NCBI RefSeq assembly: GCF_000008185.1
Contig: NC_002967.9
Coordinates: 496,001-560,000 of the forward strand
Direction: 5' to 3'
Source of the DNA: Treponema denticola ATCC 35405
Lineage (GTDB): Bacteria > Spirochaetota > Spirochaetia > Treponematales > Treponemataceae
Length of the DNA stretch: 64,000 nt
Shown here: positions 32,761 through 40,903 of the stretch, in pieces
How the letters are laid out: the number at the start of each line of letters is the position of its first letter
Numbering within the stretch: the stretch's first letter is position 1
Position numbers and translations under genes: made by a program
The notes under the pieces: model-generated
What the model was told of the DNA's origin: nothing
The model's input: only the letters and a program-made list of their open reading frames with translations
The model's database searches: none

Positions 32761-34860
32761 ATGAATTTTTATATTGCTCACCGCCTCCCTGGGCGTTTGC
32801 GTTTAAGATATAGCCGGAGAGGTTTAAGCCGCAAACAAGCCGTTCTTGTAGAGACTCTTGTGTCTTTGCAAGAAGGCATAAGATCGATAAGTGTAAATCC
32901 TGTTTCAGGAAGTATCTTAATTGAATATTCGGGGATAAGCGAAGACGAAGCTCTTTCTTATATAAAAGCTCTAAATTCTTCTTACCTTGAAAACGAAGAA
33001 CTGTTAGAAAATGTAGAGGAACCTATAGTGAGCGAAAGCTTAACGGTTTCTCTGGGGATGCTGCTTGCAGAGTTTTTTATCCGCAGACTCTTACCTATTC
33101 CTGTCCGTAGAATACTGGCTCTCTTTTCAATTATGCCCCGCGTAAAAGGCGGAATGAGAGCATTGAAAGGAGGCCGGCCTTTTTGTGCCGAAACCTTAGA
33201 TGCAACAGCTCTTTCTCTTTCTTATGCGACGGGAGACCTAAACACAGCCGGAACCATCGCAATGATGCTTGAAATGGGTGAAATCTTGGAAGACTATACC
33301 CGCCGGAAGTCCTATGAAAATTTAACCCGCAGTTTTTTAAATACAAAAGAAACGGTTCATGTTCTAAAAGACGGAAATGAAACTGAAATTTCCGCCAATC
33401 TTCTTCAAGCCGGAGATACGGTTATTCTTAGGATAGGGTCGGTTATTCCTGCAGATGGAACAGTCGTATCGGGCGAGGCTTCCGTTAATCAGGCTTCAAT
33501 GACGGGAGAAGGCCTTCCCGTGCACAAGGTTTCGGGAGATACTGTTTTTGCTTCTACCGTCGTTGAAGAGGGGGAAATCCATGTATGCGTAAAGGCCTGC
33601 GGACGGGAAACCAGAGTGAGCAAGATAGCCGATATGATTGACCGCTCTCAATCTTTAAAGGCGGCTTCACAAATCAAATCCGAAAGGACTGCGGATAAAC
33701 TTGTTTTTTATAACTTTTTACTTGCAGGCTTGACCTACGCCTTTACCCGTAACTTTGCAAAGGCTGCCTCGACTCTTCTTGTCGACTATTCTTGTGCGAT
33801 GAAGTTATCAGCCCCTGTCTGCGTGCTCTCAGCCATGAAAAACTGTGCCGAGCACGGTATTACCGTAAAGGGCGGAAAGTTTTTAGAAGACTTTGCCCGG
33901 GCGGATACAATCGTATTCGATAAGACGGGAACTCTTACGGAATCCCAGCCCTCTGTTAAAAAGATAATTACCTTCGGCGGCAGGCCGGAAAAAGCCGTAT
34001 TAAAAATAGCGGCCTGTCTTGAAGAGCATTTTCCACATTCACTTGCAAGGGCCGTTGTACGGGAAGCCGAAAACAGGGGAATTAAACACAGAGAAGAACA
34101 TACAAAAGTTTCCTATATTTTAGCCCATGGCCTTGCTTCTACCTTAAAAGGAGAGGAGCTGCGTATAGGAAGTGCTCATTTTATATTCGATGATGAGGGT
34201 ATTCCAAAAACTGAAGAGGCCGAAAAAGCCATTGAAGATTTGTCGAAGAGCGGCTGTTCCCAGTTATATTTATCGATAGGAAAAGAACTTGCCGGTATCA
34301 TTGCGATAGAAGATCCTGTTCGCTCTGAGGCAAAAGAAGTTGTTTCAGAGCTTCACAAACTGGGAATAAAAAACATAATTATGCTGACAGGGGACGGCCC
34401 CCAAACCGCACGCAGTATAGCCGAAAAGACGGGTATCGACCGTTATCATGCTCAAGCTCTTCCCGATACAAAGGCCGATTTTATTAAAGAGTTAAAAGCG
34501 GAGGGTAAAAAAATCGTCATGATAGGCGACGGGATAAATGATTCCCCTGCTCTGTCGGAAGCGGATGTAGGAATTGCGATGGGACAGGCTTCTTCGATAG
34601 CAGGAGAAACCGCCGATATTCTTTTGCCGGATGACGGCCTAAGGGCCCTACCCATTTTAAGGCGTATAGCAACGGGCTTGATCAAAAGAATCAATGTAAA
34701 CAATAAGGCGATTATCGGCATTAACTCAGCCCTTATTGCAGGGGAACTTGCGGGCTCAATTCCTCCGGCTACAGCGGCCTTAGTCCATAACGGTTCGACG
34801 GTTGCCATAGGTATGTCTGCAATGAGAAGCTATGAGCAGCCCCTTGCCGAATCTATTTAA
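32761..34860 (+). CDS. P1B-type heavy-metal ATPase with atypical membrane metal site
   Basis: 699 residues. N-terminus (1-77) is an HMA_2-like domain without CxxC (HRLPGRLRLRY). Actuator TGE at 248-250; phosphorylation Asp387 in DKTGTLTE; His426 in PHSLA replaces the common HP locus; hinge GDGINDSP with Asp590/Asp594. Where copper pumps have CPC in the sixth helix, this one has Tyr343-Ser344-Cys345 followed by SAPVC. It should be an inner-membrane metal exporter, but the substrate is probably not Cu(I). Lies between the DUF6110-like and HMA_2-like genes. Confidence 0.88.
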   Translation: MNFYIAHRLPGRLRLRYSRRGLSRKQAVLVETLVSLQEGIRSISVNPVSGSILIEYSGISEDEALSYIKALNSSYLENEELLENVEEPIVSESLTVSLGMLLAEFFIRRLLPIPVRRILALFSIMPRVKGGMRALKGGRPFCAETLDATALSLSYATGDLNTAGTIAMMLEMGEILEDYTRRKSYENLTRSFLNTKETVHVLKDGNETEISANLLQAGDTVILRIGSVIPADGTVVSGEASVNQASMTGEGLPVHKVSGDTVFASTVVEEGEIHVCVKACGRETRVSKIADMIDRSQSLKAASQIKSERTADKLVFYNFLLAGLTYAFTRNFAKAASTLLVDYSCAMKLSAPVCVLSAMKNCAEHGITVKGGKFLEDFARADTIVFDKTGTLTESQPSVKKIITFGGRPEKAVLKIAACLEEHFPHSLARAVVREAENRGIKHREEHTKVSYILAHGLASTLKGEELRIGSAHFIFDDEGIPKTEEAEKAIEDLSKSGCSQLYLSIGKELAGIIAIEDPVRSEAKEVVSELHKLGIKNIIMLTGDGPQTARSIAEKTGIDRYHAQALPDTKADFIKELKAEGKKIVMIGDGINDSPALSEADVGIAMGQASSIAGETADILLPDDGLRALPILRRIATGLIKRINVNNKAIIGINSALIAGELAGSIPPATAALVHNGSTVAIGMSAMRSYEQPLAESI

Positions 34861-34879
34861 TTGGAGGCCGGAGAAAGTA

Positions 34880-35194
34880 ATGACTGTTTCAAGTTTTTTT
34901 CCCGGGCATATAAGGCTCAGGGGCGAGATGATAAAAGATAAGGATATTTTTGAAGCTTTTGAAAAGGCCGCCTCTTCTCATAAGGCTGTCAGCAAAATTG
35001 AAAGGAATGAGAGGACAGGAAGCCTTTGCATTGAGTATGATGCAAAGGCCCTGCCTCTGTCAAAGTTTGAAATCTTTAAAGAAGATTTACCTGAGCTAAA
35101 AAAACTTTCCGATGCCTATATTTCTGGCAAGGTAGAAAAGGAAATAATCATCGAAAAGATTTCAGAACTTTGGGAAAAATTAAAAAACGCATAA
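34880..35194 (+). CDS. HMA_2-like domain protein
   Basis: 104 residues from ATG 34880. SSFFPGHIRLRGEMIKD resembles the start of the HMA-like domain of the adjacent ATPase (HRLPGRLRLRY), followed by beta-alpha-beta elements (AVSKIERNERTGSLCIEYD), without CxxC. Soluble partner or regulator of the pump is the best guess. The preceding GGAGGCCGGAGAAAG gives the ribosome binding site, 20 bp after the ATPase stop. Confidence 0.65.
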   Translation: MTVSSFFPGHIRLRGEMIKDKDIFEAFEKAASSHKAVSKIERNERTGSLCIEYDAKALPLSKFEIFKEDLPELKKLSDAYISGKVEKEIIIEKISELWEKLKNA

Positions 35195-35242
35195 AGAGCA
35201 ATTTTAGCTGCGATTTTGAAGTTCCCGATTTATCATTCTCCT

Positions 35243-36298
35243 CTAGCCTGTAAGCCCAAGCTCTTCTCCTGCCCTTAACCTTGTTCTCATATTTTGAATT
35301 TTTGCATCCATAATTTCAAGCTCGGCAAGAATTTCTTTTTCTTTTTTTGAAGTTTCTATAACGGATGCTATTCCTCCGTTTTTGATAACTATTCGCTTAT
35401 CCGCATAGAGGGCCAGAGCCGGATCATGTGTGGCCATTAAAACAATTTTTTCCTTTGAAACCAAGAGTTCCAAGGCTTTTTTGCGGTCAATGCCTGCGTT
35501 TTCTATTTCGTCTATGAGAACGATGGGAGAGGAGCTTAAAATAGCTGTATCCGCAATCATAAGAGCCCTCGACTGTCCTCCGCTCAAGGCCGTTATCGGC
35601 GTATCCAAATTAAATTTTTCTCCCGCAAGATTGTTTGCCGCCTCTATGATATTTTTTACCGCATCTTCCTTGTTTTGGATAAGACGGCTTTCCGCATGGA
35701 GCTCGATAAATTCTTTGACGGATAAATCCATTACAAAGTTCATATTTTGCGAGAGCTGAGCCACAAGTTTATTGTTTACCGAAAAACGGATTGTCTTATC
35801 GGGTGTTTTACCGTTAATTAAAATGCTGCGGTTTGTAGGAGTATCCTTTTGAGCAGTCCATTCGATGTCGGCAAGGAGCCTCGATTTTCCGGACCCTGTC
35901 GGGCCTACAATCGAAATAATTTGAGAGGTATAAAGGGTAAGCTCATCAAAGTTTTCGGTTTCGCCTGACTTGTTTGTTCCGGGAAGAATTGTGAGGTTGT
36001 GAACCTCGTTTGCATTTTCCAAATTAAGGAAAGACTTCATTTGAATTATGTATTCAAAAAATGCAGAGTAAAGTTCTTCTCTGTTTATTGCTTCTTCTTC
36101 ACAAACTTCATCGGAAAGCGATTGTAAAAAATCTTTTAGAGTCTGCTCTTTGTTTTTTAAAATACCTATTTCAATCAAGCGGTTTTCATTTATAAAATCT
36201 TCGATAAAAGGGTATTCGCTTAAAATATCTTGAATCGATTTTTCAGAAAGTTTTTTAACCTCTGTATTTTCATCACTTAAATAAAATTCATTGTTCAT
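35243..36298 (-). CDS. ABC-type ATPase without permease, paired with metallochaperone-like GTPase
   Basis: 351 residues from ATG 36298 (GGGGAG upstream), overlapping the GTPase gene stop by 11 bp. The N-terminal 100 residues carry a DUF1858-like helical stretch (SIQDILSEYPFIEDFINE, 21-38). The ABC domain has Walker A GPTGSGKS (132-139), signature LSGGQ (238-242), Walker B IVLIDE (259-264) and His291 in ATHDPA. No transmembrane part and no permease gene nearby, so it is probably not a transporter ATPase but a cytosolic ABC protein in metal-centre or complex maintenance. Second gene of the HcpR-box operon. Confidence 0.72.
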   Translation of the reverse strand: MNNEFYLSDENTEVKKLSEKSIQDILSEYPFIEDFINENRLIEIGILKNKEQTLKDFLQSLSDEVCEEEAINREELYSAFFEYIIQMKSFLNLENANEVHNLTILPGTNKSGETENFDELTLYTSQIISIVGPTGSGKSRLLADIEWTAQKDTPTNRSILINGKTPDKTIRFSVNNKLVAQLSQNMNFVMDLSVKEFIELHAESRLIQNKEDAVKNIIEAANNLAGEKFNLDTPITALSGGQSRALMIADTAILSSSPIVLIDEIENAGIDRKKALELLVSKEKIVLMATHDPALALYADKRIVIKNGGIASVIETSKKEKEILAELEIMDAKIQNMRTRLRAGEELGLTG

Positions 36299-37004
36299 TT
36301 TTTCTCCCCTGTTCTTCGGCAATTTTCATCTTGCGGATATTTCCCATCTGGAAGTTTTCTCCTATTCTTGTTTCACCCAAACAATAAGAGCAAAGGGCGG
36401 CAGGCATGGGAAAGCGGAGTTCCATTCCTTGTACCGTAGAAATATCTTCGGCCTTATCCGTTAAAAGGGTGCTGAGCTCAAAGGCTCCTTGGCCCGTAAG
36501 ACCGTTTACATGCATGATGACCGCCCTAGGATTTACGGCATTTACCCTTGCCGCAAAAACTTCGCGTTCAGCTTGAGAAACGATGTCTCCCTTTGTGATA
36601 ACTACGATGTCGGCTGACTTTAAAAGAGGGCCTATTTTTTTTGGCGTATTTATCCCCGACAGGTTATCGATTACGCAGATACCTAAAATATTTTTTATAT
36701 AGGGGGAACAGCGGTTACAAAGCCCTGCGGACTCGCTTACCAAAAGGTCAAGCCCTTCCTTGATTCCCCATTGCACGGCCTCCTCTATGTTTGACACAAA
36801 GAAGTGGTCGGGACATAGGGAGCCGGAGATTCCTTTTTGGACGGGAACTCCGGCCTTTTGATATAGAAGGTCATCATCAGTATAAAGGCAGTCGAATTTT
36901 ACTGCCCCCGTTTTTATATTTTGTTTTTTTAAGGCATCTATTGTTTTTAAGATTACGCTTGTTTTGCCCGACGATGGCGGGCCTGAAAATATTATTAAGT
37001 TCAT
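36288..37004 (-). CDS. SIMIBI-type GTPase (HypB/UreG/CobW-like), leaderless
   Basis: 238 residues. Walker A GPPSSGKT (8-15), switch region with SESAGLCNRC (90-99), and the guanine-specificity motif TKGD (137-140). Two CxxC pairs, Cys96/Cys99 and Cys205/Cys208 (AALCSYCLGETR), could bind a metal, as in HypB/UreG metallochaperones. It leads a two-gene operon with the ABC ATPase. No ribosome binding site is present; a TATATT -10 box at 37011-37016 places the transcript start on the ATG at 37004, 41.5 bp from the HcpR-type palindrome at 37039-37052. Suggests GTP-driven metal insertion under nitrosative stress. Confidence 0.75.
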   Translation of the reverse strand: MNLIIFSGPPSSGKTSVILKTIDALKKQNIKTGAVKFDCLYTDDDLLYQKAGVPVQKGISGSLCPDHFFVSNIEEAVQWGIKEGLDLLVSESAGLCNRCSPYIKNILGICVIDNLSGINTPKKIGPLLKSADIVVITKGDIVSQAEREVFAARVNAVNPRAVIMHVNGLTGQGAFELSTLLTDKAEDISTVQGMELRFPMPAALCSYCLGETRIGENFQMGNIRKMKIAEEQGRKNEQ

Positions 37005-37010
37005 AAATAT

Positions 37011-37053
37011 AATATAACAAATCTATGTGACGAAGTCTGTAACAGATGTTACA
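37011..37053 (-). promoter_or_regulatory. HcpR-type box and -10 of the GTPase-ABC operon
   Basis: Palindrome TGTAACAGATGTTACA (37038-37053) with core GTAAC-N4-GTTAC (37039-37052). Minus-strand -10 TATATT is the complement of 37011-37016, 29.5 bp from the palindrome centre, so the centre is at -41.5, the class II activator position for Crp/Fnr proteins. Core and flanks (GAAGTC before, TTAAATTTTT after) match the hcp site at 40811-40824. Confidence 0.75.
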
Positions 37054-37059
37054 CAGACC

Positions 37060-38367
37060 TTAAATTTTTCCGGCAGCTGTTTCAAAATCGGTTTTGATTT
37101 TTTCCAAAAGAGAACCTATATCGTTTTGATAAATAAAGTCCCAACCTACCCAAGAAAATTTTTTATCCTCGCCTAAACGGTTATCGACATCGGGATTCGT
37201 TGACGGGAAAAAACCGCTTTCGGAAAACACCCTTCCGGTTTTTTCTGAAAGGAAGAAATCCGCAAAGGCCTTTGTCAAAGCCTCATTTTCTTTTTTTACA
37301 AGCATAAAAATCGGAGCCGCTATAGCCCCGTCTTTGGGCCAAACCGTTTTTAATGCCGAATCTTCTTTTATCATCTTTGAAAAAAAGTAGGGGCTTATGT
37401 TTACGGCAGGAGGTTCATTGACAACGGATTTAGGATTTTTTAAAACCAGAGACGCTTTTCCCTTTACCATTTGTGCCGGATGAAGAGAGGTGCGGCAAGC
37501 TCTGCCCAATTTTTTTATACCTTCATCTCCGAAACGGCTGTAAATATTTAGGATTACCGAATTAAACAAGTCCAAATCGCTGAAGGGAATTGCCGCCGAA
37601 TTTTCAAATTCAGGTAAAAGGAGGTCTGCCCAAGTTTCGGGCATCTTTCTTCCTCTTAACAGCTCGGTGTTTACAATCATTACTGCGGGAACTACCCCGA
37701 TAATTGCATAGTTTTTTTTGCCGTCTCTAAGGTCTATATAATCGTTGCAAAAGTCCTTATTCATTTTTTCGATTGAACAGTGAAAATCTTTGTTCTCGAT
37801 AAAGGAGCCCATGAGCTTTTTGTCGAAAAAAAGCTCAAACCCTGCAGAGAGGAGAATATCGGGGAGGTTTTCCTTTTTTCCTGTTTGAGCTTCTTTTATT
37901 ATCCAGTCGATTCCGAGGTTTGCGGAACGAAGATCATAGCTGATTTTATAGTTTTGTTTTTCAAGCTCATCTTTATTTTCTTCAATATACTTGGAATGAA
38001 ATTCTTTAAAGGCTTCAAGCAAGGGGATTCTTATAGGACATGGAAGAACTCCCTCAATCCTTATATTTTTTTTGCCGTCATCATAACCGGTGTTTTGTGC
38101 GTTTTTCTTTTCTAAGCTTAAATCTATTTCGGCAAAACCGATATTTTTATTTTGTTCGATAACTTCAATAAGCTCTTTTTCGCACAAGCCGATATCAAGA
38201 TTCTTCGTTAAAAGGGCTTTTTCAAGACTAATCTTTTTCCCCATTATTTTGCGCATAAGGGGATTGGTAAGAGGGGTAAAACCTTTTTCTGCCAAGTATC
38301 TTATCGTTTCAGGAAAGCGTTCGGTAATATCAAAAACACTTTCATCCATATTAAAATATTTATTCAT
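37060..38367 (-). CDS. Cytoplasmic substrate-binding-like protein with DUF1858-like N-terminus
   Basis: 435 residues from ATG 38367, six bases after GGAGG. Residues about 11-60 resemble DUF1858 (VFDITERFPETIRYLAEKGF) but lack its usual Cys. The rest is the periplasmic-binding-protein fold of the iron-binding type: IEGVLPCPIRIPLLEAF, ADLLLPEFENSAAIPFSD, FFLSEKTGRVFSESGFFPS. No signal peptide, so the protein must stay in the cytosol. It is divergent from the Crp/Fnr gene and just upstream of the GTPase-ABC operon. Possibly a metal or ligand carrier or sensor for that system. Confidence 0.7.
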   Translation of the reverse strand: MNKYFNMDESVFDITERFPETIRYLAEKGFTPLTNPLMRKIMGKKISLEKALLTKNLDIGLCEKELIEVIEQNKNIGFAEIDLSLEKKNAQNTGYDDGKKNIRIEGVLPCPIRIPLLEAFKEFHSKYIEENKDELEKQNYKISYDLRSANLGIDWIIKEAQTGKKENLPDILLSAGFELFFDKKLMGSFIENKDFHCSIEKMNKDFCNDYIDLRDGKKNYAIIGVVPAVMIVNTELLRGRKMPETWADLLLPEFENSAAIPFSDLDLFNSVILNIYSRFGDEGIKKLGRACRTSLHPAQMVKGKASLVLKNPKSVVNEPPAVNISPYFFSKMIKEDSALKTVWPKDGAIAAPIFMLVKKENEALTKAFADFFLSEKTGRVFSESGFFPSTNPDVDNRLGEDKKFSWVGWDFIYQNDIGSLLEKIKTDFETAAGKI

Positions 38368-38422
38368 TATAATCCTCCGATCTATAATCAAGTTAAAATC
38401 AAAATAACCCGAAATTAAAAGT

Positions 38423-39073
38423 ATGAATCCTATTTTTAAAAATATACCCGCTCAAGAAGCGGAAAAATATTTAAAAAATACCAAGGCTAAAACCCTCAAC
38501 TATAAAAAAGATGCCTTTATCTTTTTTGAGGGCGATACTCCCGCTTTTTTCTTTGTTTTAAAATCGGGTATCGTTCAAATCGAAAAAAACACTGCCGATG
38601 GAAAGCGGCTTATTGTAAACCGCTTTGAAAACCCCGGTACGGTTTTTGCCGAAGTCTATGCTCTTTTGGATTCGGCTATCTACGATTACTCATGCCGTGT
38701 AATTAGCGATGCCGAAATTCTTTGTCTCCCCATAGAAGGGGTCTTTGGTGCCGGAGCGTACTCCGAAACTCATTTTAAGGTTCTAAAGAACCTATTAAAT
38801 ATTTTAGCTCATAAGGCTTATTTTTTAAACCAAAAGCTTCTTATCTTTTCTTCATTCAGTCTTCGTCAAAAGATAGCCCTCTATTTATTGCAGCAGGCTG
38901 AAGGAAGTTCAAAGGTTGAGCTAAACCTAAACAGGGAGGCTATGGCCGAATACTTAGCGGTTCCTCGGCCATCTTTATCCCGCGAGCTTATGAGCATGCA
39001 AAAAGATGGGCTTTTAAAAATCGAAAAAGATACCATCATTGTCAACCTTGATAAACTCGAAGACTTTAGCTAA
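38423..39073 (+). CDS. Crp/Fnr-family regulator, HcpR-like
   Basis: 216 residues. Cyclic-nucleotide-binding-type beta-roll at about 20-115 (FIFFEGDTPAFFFVLKSGIVQI), dimerisation helix, and a C-terminal winged HTH with LNREAMAEYLAVPRPSLSREL; SLSRE is the recognition helix that in this family reads half-sites of a TGT/GTAAC type. It lacks the N-terminal cysteine set of FNR, so it is not a classical oxygen sensor. Next to hcp and two GTAAC-N4-GTTAC sites, it is best read as HcpR, the nitrosative-stress regulator of hcp in anaerobes, probably haem- or NO-responsive. Confidence 0.82.
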   Translation: MNPIFKNIPAQEAEKYLKNTKAKTLNYKKDAFIFFEGDTPAFFFVLKSGIVQIEKNTADGKRLIVNRFENPGTVFAEVYALLDSAIYDYSCRVISDAEILCLPIEGVFGAGAYSETHFKVLKNLLNILAHKAYFLNQKLLIFSSFSLRQKIALYLLQQAEGSSKVELNLNREAMAEYLAVPRPSLSRELMSMQKDGLLKIEKDTIIVNLDKLEDFS

Positions 39074-39097
39074 GGGCTTATCAATAAAAGCCCTTAG
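39070..39097. terminator. Hairpin between convergent regulator and hcp genes
   Basis: CTAAGGGCTT (39070-39079), 8-nt loop, AAGCCCTTAG (39088-39097). The stem contains the stop codon of the regulator gene. No T-run follows on either strand, so it may slow or protect ends rather than be a strong terminator. Confidence 0.4.
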
Positions 39098-39118
39098 CCT
39101 GTCCTCCCGATTATGTTT

Positions 39119-40750
39119 CTAACCGAAAAAATGTTTTATATCATCTTCTATTGAAGAGATTCCCGATAATCCGAATTTGCTTATTAAAACATCCTTTACG
39201 TTGGGTGAAAGGAAGCCGGGAATAGTAGGCCCAAGGTGTATGTTTTTTACGCCTAAGAACAATAGGGCCAAGAGTACTATAACGGCTTTTTGTTCGTACC
39301 ATGCTATATTAAAAATTATAGGTAAATCATTAATATCGCTTAGGTTAAATATTTCCTTCAATTTAAGAGCTATAAGGGCAAGGGAATAAGAATCATTGCA
39401 CTGTCCTGCATCCAATACCCTTGGAATGCCGTTTATATCTCCAAGATTTAATTTATTATACCTGTATTTTGCACAGCCTGCCGTTAGAATGACGGTATTT
39501 TTTGGAAGAGCTTCTGCAAAACCCGTATAATAAGATCTTGTTGTGTGCCTGCCGTCACAGCCGCCCATTACTATGAATTTTCTAATATCTCCGTTTTTTA
39601 CGCTTTCGACAATTTTGTCGGCAAGAGCAAAAACTTGGGCGTGAGCGAAGCCGCCTATAATCTTTCCGCTTTCAATTTCTTTTGGGGGCGGACAGGATTT
39701 TGCCTTTTTTATAATTTCGGAAAAGTCCTTATGTCCGTTTTCATCGGCTTCGATATGAACACAGCCGGGATGTCCTGCTGCATTTGTCGTGTACATTCTT
39801 GATACGTAGGAAGCCTTTGAAGGAATTATACAGTTGGTTGTCATAAGGATTGGGCCGTTAAAACTTTCAAATTCGGAAACCTGTTTGGCCCACGAATTAC
39901 CGTAATTACCTGCAAGATGCTTATATTTTTTTAGTTTCGGATAATAATTTGCAGGGAGCATTTCGGAGTGAGTATAAACATCAACGCCTGTACCCTCAGT
40001 TTGCTCAAGAAGCATTTCGATATCTTTTAGATCATGCCCAGATACAAGGATGCCCGGATTATTTCTTACACCTATCGAAACTTCGGTTATTTCGGGGTTA
40101 CCGTAGCTGCCTGTGTTGGCGCTATCCAGCAGAGCCATTCCCTTAACTCCTGCTTCTCCTGTCTTTAAGGTAAGAGAAATAAGTTCATCAACACTCAATT
40201 TTTCATCTATGAGCATTGAAAGCGTTTTTTGAATAAAGGCATCAACCTCTTCGTCTTCATAGCCTAAGGCGTTAGCATGTTTTACATAGGCACATAGCCC
40301 CTTTAGACCATAGATAATAAGTTCTTTTAAGGAGCGCTTATCGGGATCTTTTGTCTGCAAAACGCCTATTGTAATGGCCTTGCCCAGTCTTTTCGGTATA
40401 TCCGAGTCAATATACACTTCAATCTCCGGATCAAAGGGGCGGTTTAAAGAACTATGCAAATCATGGATTGCTTTAAGAGTAATATTTATTCTGTTGTTAA
40501 TTGCTTTTTCATCAAAATTTGCATTGGTTATTGTAACAAAAAGGTTTGTGCTTACGATGTGGTTAATTTCTTTTTCAACCTTAATCCCGTTTTCCCTCAT
40601 ATAACTTGTCACCTCGGAAAGCTTTTTTGTTCCCCAGATGAGAAAGTCCTGTAATCCTGCAACTAAGGGGTTTTTCCCGCATACTCCGACCCTTACGCAG
40701 CCTGAATTTTTAAATGTCTCCTGACATTGAAAACAAAACATAGTGTCCAT
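39119..40750 (-). CDS. hcp: Hybrid cluster protein (hydroxylamine reductase)
   Basis: 543 residues. N-terminal cysteine set Cys6-X2-Cys9-X8-Cys18-X5-Cys24 binds a cubane cluster, class I-like spacing. The hybrid Fe-S-O cluster ligands lie in the C-terminal half ([10 protein letters not shown]-type region [53 protein letters not shown]). Full length with the three-helix-bundle domain. It reduces nitric oxide or hydroxylamine and protects anaerobes from nitrosative stress. AGGAG lies before the ATG. Its promoter holds a GTAAC-N4-GTTAC activator box. Confidence 0.95.
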   Translation of the reverse strand: MDTMFCFQCQETFKNSGCVRVGVCGKNPLVAGLQDFLIWGTKKLSEVTSYMRENGIKVEKEINHIVSTNLFVTITNANFDEKAINNRINITLKAIHDLHSSLNRPFDPEIEVYIDSDIPKRLGKAITIGVLQTKDPDKRSLKELIIYGLKGLCAYVKHANALGYEDEEVDAFIQKTLSMLIDEKLSVDELISLTLKTGEAGVKGMALLDSANTGSYGNPEITEVSIGVRNNPGILVSGHDLKDIEMLLEQTEGTGVDVYTHSEMLPANYYPKLKKYKHLAGNYGNSWAKQVSEFESFNGPILMTTNCIIPSKASYVSRMYTTNAAGHPGCVHIEADENGHKDFSEIIKKAKSCPPPKEIESGKIIGGFAHAQVFALADKIVESVKNGDIRKFIVMGGCDGRHTTRSYYTGFAEALPKNTVILTAGCAKYRYNKLNLGDINGIPRVLDAGQCNDSYSLALIALKLKEIFNLSDINDLPIIFNIAWYEQKAVIVLLALLFLGVKNIHLGPTIPGFLSPNVKDVLISKFGLSGISSIEDDIKHFFG

Positions 40751-40782
40751 AGTATTCTCCTATTTTTCAAAGGTTTGAGTAA

Positions 40783-40824
40783 ATTATAAGTATTTTATGA
40801 ATAGAAGTCGGTAACGGATGTTAC
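40783..40824 (-). promoter_or_regulatory. HcpR-type box and -10 of hcp
   Basis: Core GTAACGGATGTTAC (40811-40824). Minus-strand TATAAT is the complement of 40783-40788, again 29.5 bp from the palindrome centre, giving a start near 40776 and centre at -41.5. The identical geometry to the GTPase promoter supports common class II activation. Confidence 0.8.
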
Positions 40825-40867
40825 GTGGATGTTAAATTTTTGTTGTTTTAAGCCTATTTTTGCTCAC

Positions 40868-40896
40868 TTGAAATCTCTTATCCTATCCTATATACT
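40868..40896 (+). promoter_or_regulatory. Promoter of the fucosidase gene (leaderless geometry)
   Basis: TTGAAA (40868-40873), 17 bp, TATACT (40891-40896). Predicted start 40903/40904 falls on the ATG. No ribosome binding site. It is divergent from hcp, about 45 bp from the HcpR box. Confidence 0.6.
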
Positions 40897-40903
40897 CAAT
40901 ATT

